Notes under the pieces: generated by a model
Told to the model about the DNA's origin: nothing
The model's database searches: none
What the model saw: the letters and a program-made list of their open reading frames with translations, nothing else
Shown: in pieces, positions 63,348 to 64,000 of the stretch
Numbering within the stretch: position 1 is the first letter of the stretch
Layout of the letters: each line of letters starts with the position of its first letter
From: Flavobacterium sp. ZT3R18
GTDB taxonomy: Bacteria; Bacteroidota; Bacteroidia; Flavobacteriales; Flavobacteriaceae
DNA: 64,000 bases
Direction: 5' to 3'
Assembly (NCBI RefSeq): GCF_007097385.1
Contig: NZ_VJZS01000013.1
Span: 1 to 64,000 of the forward strand
Position numbers and translations under genes: made by a program

Positions 63348-63500
63348 CTACTCTTCTTTTTTCTGATTCATTTTTGCAACCAAAGCTTTCAAGCGTAGTG
63401 CTTTTTCTTTTTTCTCTTCTTGAAGTTTAGTCTTCTTTCGATTTAGCAATTTGGTATGCAAAGCCTTATTTTTAGTGTTTTTTTCAGGTCCTTTTGCCAC
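63348..63500 (-). CDS. Small basic protein, copy 2 (GTG start)
   Basis: This 50-residue Lys-rich paralogue of the gene at 61037 starts with GTG (VAKGPEKNTKNKALHTKLLN) and ends VAKMNQKKEE. It keeps the core RKKTKLQEEKKEKALRLKAL and the same -7 box TATATTTG 29 bp upstream (plus 63529-63536). Similarity continues on both sides of the gene (for example TTTAATTTAACTGAAATTTG downstream), so a whole transcription unit was duplicated. Role unknown; the conservation suggests both copies are expressed. Confidence 0.8.
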   Translation of the reverse strand: MAKGPEKNTKNKALHTKLLNRKKTKLQEEKKEKALRLKALVAKMNQKKEE

Positions 63501-63589
63501 AATTTATAATCTTCTAGAATTATGATTGCAAATATAAACAAATGGACAGGTTAAATTATTACAAAACCGTTTTGAAACCCCAAATCCCT

Positions 63590-63674
63590 AGCCCCGATAG
63601 TAGTGAAATCCTTTCTATTTTTCCTTTAAAAATAGAAAGATTGAAGCGGATAGCGGGAAATAGCTTCAGATAAA
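63590..63674. repeat. Structured intergenic repeat (TAGCCCCGAT ... GCGGATAGCGGGAAA), copy 2
   Basis: The element begins TAGCCCCGATAG and ends GAAGCGGATAGCGGGAAA. In the middle CTTTCTATTTTT (63611-63622) pairs perfectly with AAAAATAGAAAG (63628-63639) around CCTTT. Ends match the element at 11654-11755. It fills part of the 63501-63799 gap, together with a terminator. Confidence 0.8.
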
Positions 63675-63717
63675 TACAAACACAACTTTTTATTTTTAAC
63701 AATTCAATCCATAAAAA

Positions 63718-63752
63718 AAACGGAAATGACTTTTAAAAAGTCATTTCCGTTT
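63718..63752 (-). terminator. Terminator of the right-edge gene
   Basis: AAACGGAAATGACTTTT (63718-63734) pairs perfectly with 63736-63752, a 17-bp stem with one central base, followed on the minus strand by a T-run. It is about 47 bp beyond the stop codon of the gene at the right edge. Confidence 0.9.
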
Positions 63753-63799
63753 CATCCTACATCTCAAAGATGCAGAATCTAACACCTGAATAAATTTAA

Positions 63800-64000
63800 T
63801 TATCTGATGTAAACAGAGATAGCGTTACCGTTCTTTAGCTTTAACTCAGTAAGTGTAAGATTAACAATATCATAAGTTATGGTTGTACCATTTATAACAG
63901 TTGTTACTTTACTATCCCCTTTGGAATAAGTTCCTGACACAGTTGTTAGTGCACATGGACTAACAGTAGAATCATAATCTCCTGAAGTTAATGTATTATC
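63800..64000 (-). CDS. Exported or lipocalin-like protein, C-terminal end only
   Basis: The frame is open from the right window edge to a TAA at 63800, giving 66 residues: DNTLTSGDYDSTVSPCALTT, then VSGTYSKGDSKVTTVINGTT, and a C-terminus ending LKLKNGNAISVYIR. The beta-rich pattern (TYDIVNLTLTELKLK) recalls lipocalin-like lipoproteins of Bacteroidota, but only the last strands are seen, so the assignment is weak. The start lies outside the window. Confidence 0.6.
   Translation of the reverse strand, partial: DNTLTSGDYDSTVSPCALTTVSGTYSKGDSKVTTVINGTTITYDIVNLTLTELKLKNGNAISVYIR

Overview
The window is AT-rich chromosomal DNA of a Bacteroidota bacterium, most likely Flavobacterium or a close relative. 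Evidence: type IX secretion (T9SS) C-terminal sorting domains, a TonB-dependent receptor with a carboxypeptidase-like N-terminal domain, DUF4270 and DUF4286 proteins, atpD-atpC standing apart from the other ATP synthase genes, and many promoters of the Bacteroidota type (-7 box TAnnTTTG). I see no rRNA, tRNA, CRISPR array, intact insertion sequence or prophage. It reads as a core chromosome segment with small accessory inserts.

Layout. 1-2442: 5' part of a giant secreted repeat protein (RCC1 repeats, a SprB-like repeat, HYR repeats) running off the left edge. 2.8-8.0 kb: AraC-type regulator, bioB, three tandem membrane paralogues, ribF. 8.2-14 kb: secreted M12B-like metalloprotease, pth, atpD-atpC. 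14.1-18.5 kb: TonB receptor plus SGNH lipoprotein. 18.8-27.3 kb: glmS/DUF4270/starch-synthase-like operon divergent from panC-panD, then an esterase-like protein and radA. 27.4-35 kb: GT51 transglycosylase, a LytS/LytTR-type two-component pair, a vWA lipoprotein and a T9SS-exported sugar-dehydrogenase-like protein. 35-44 kb: aldo-keto reductase, RelE/ParE toxin-antitoxin pair, OmpA lipoprotein, exonuclease III, fused aminolipid acyltransferase (OlsF-like), DUF2752/DUF4234, 2-hydroxyacid dehydrogenase, nhaA. 44.3-48.7 kb: three exported proteins of unknown function. 48.8-57.5 kb: YiaA-like, DUF2459, proC, mgtE, rsmA, an ORF6N pseudogene, DUF4286, TPR protein, serS. 57.7-64 kb: small barrel protein, M1 aminopeptidase with T9SS tail, DMP19-like protein, a repeat-rich lipoprotein between two copies of a small basic gene, and the 3' end of another gene.

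The most unusual content is intergenic: dispersed perfect palindromes (CCCGAT..ATCGGG), one of which has broken an ORF6N gene; two matching double-palindrome CCTAACAGG elements; three structured repeats with shared core words; CAGT-rich spacers after stop codons; a 13-copy 14-bp tandem array; and twin terminators flanking the toxin-antitoxin pair. No single gene cluster clearly forms a new defence or biosynthetic system. The best unexplained protein-coding groups are the three tandem membrane paralogues, the 44.3-48.7 kb exported trio, and the repeat lipoprotein between duplicated small genes.
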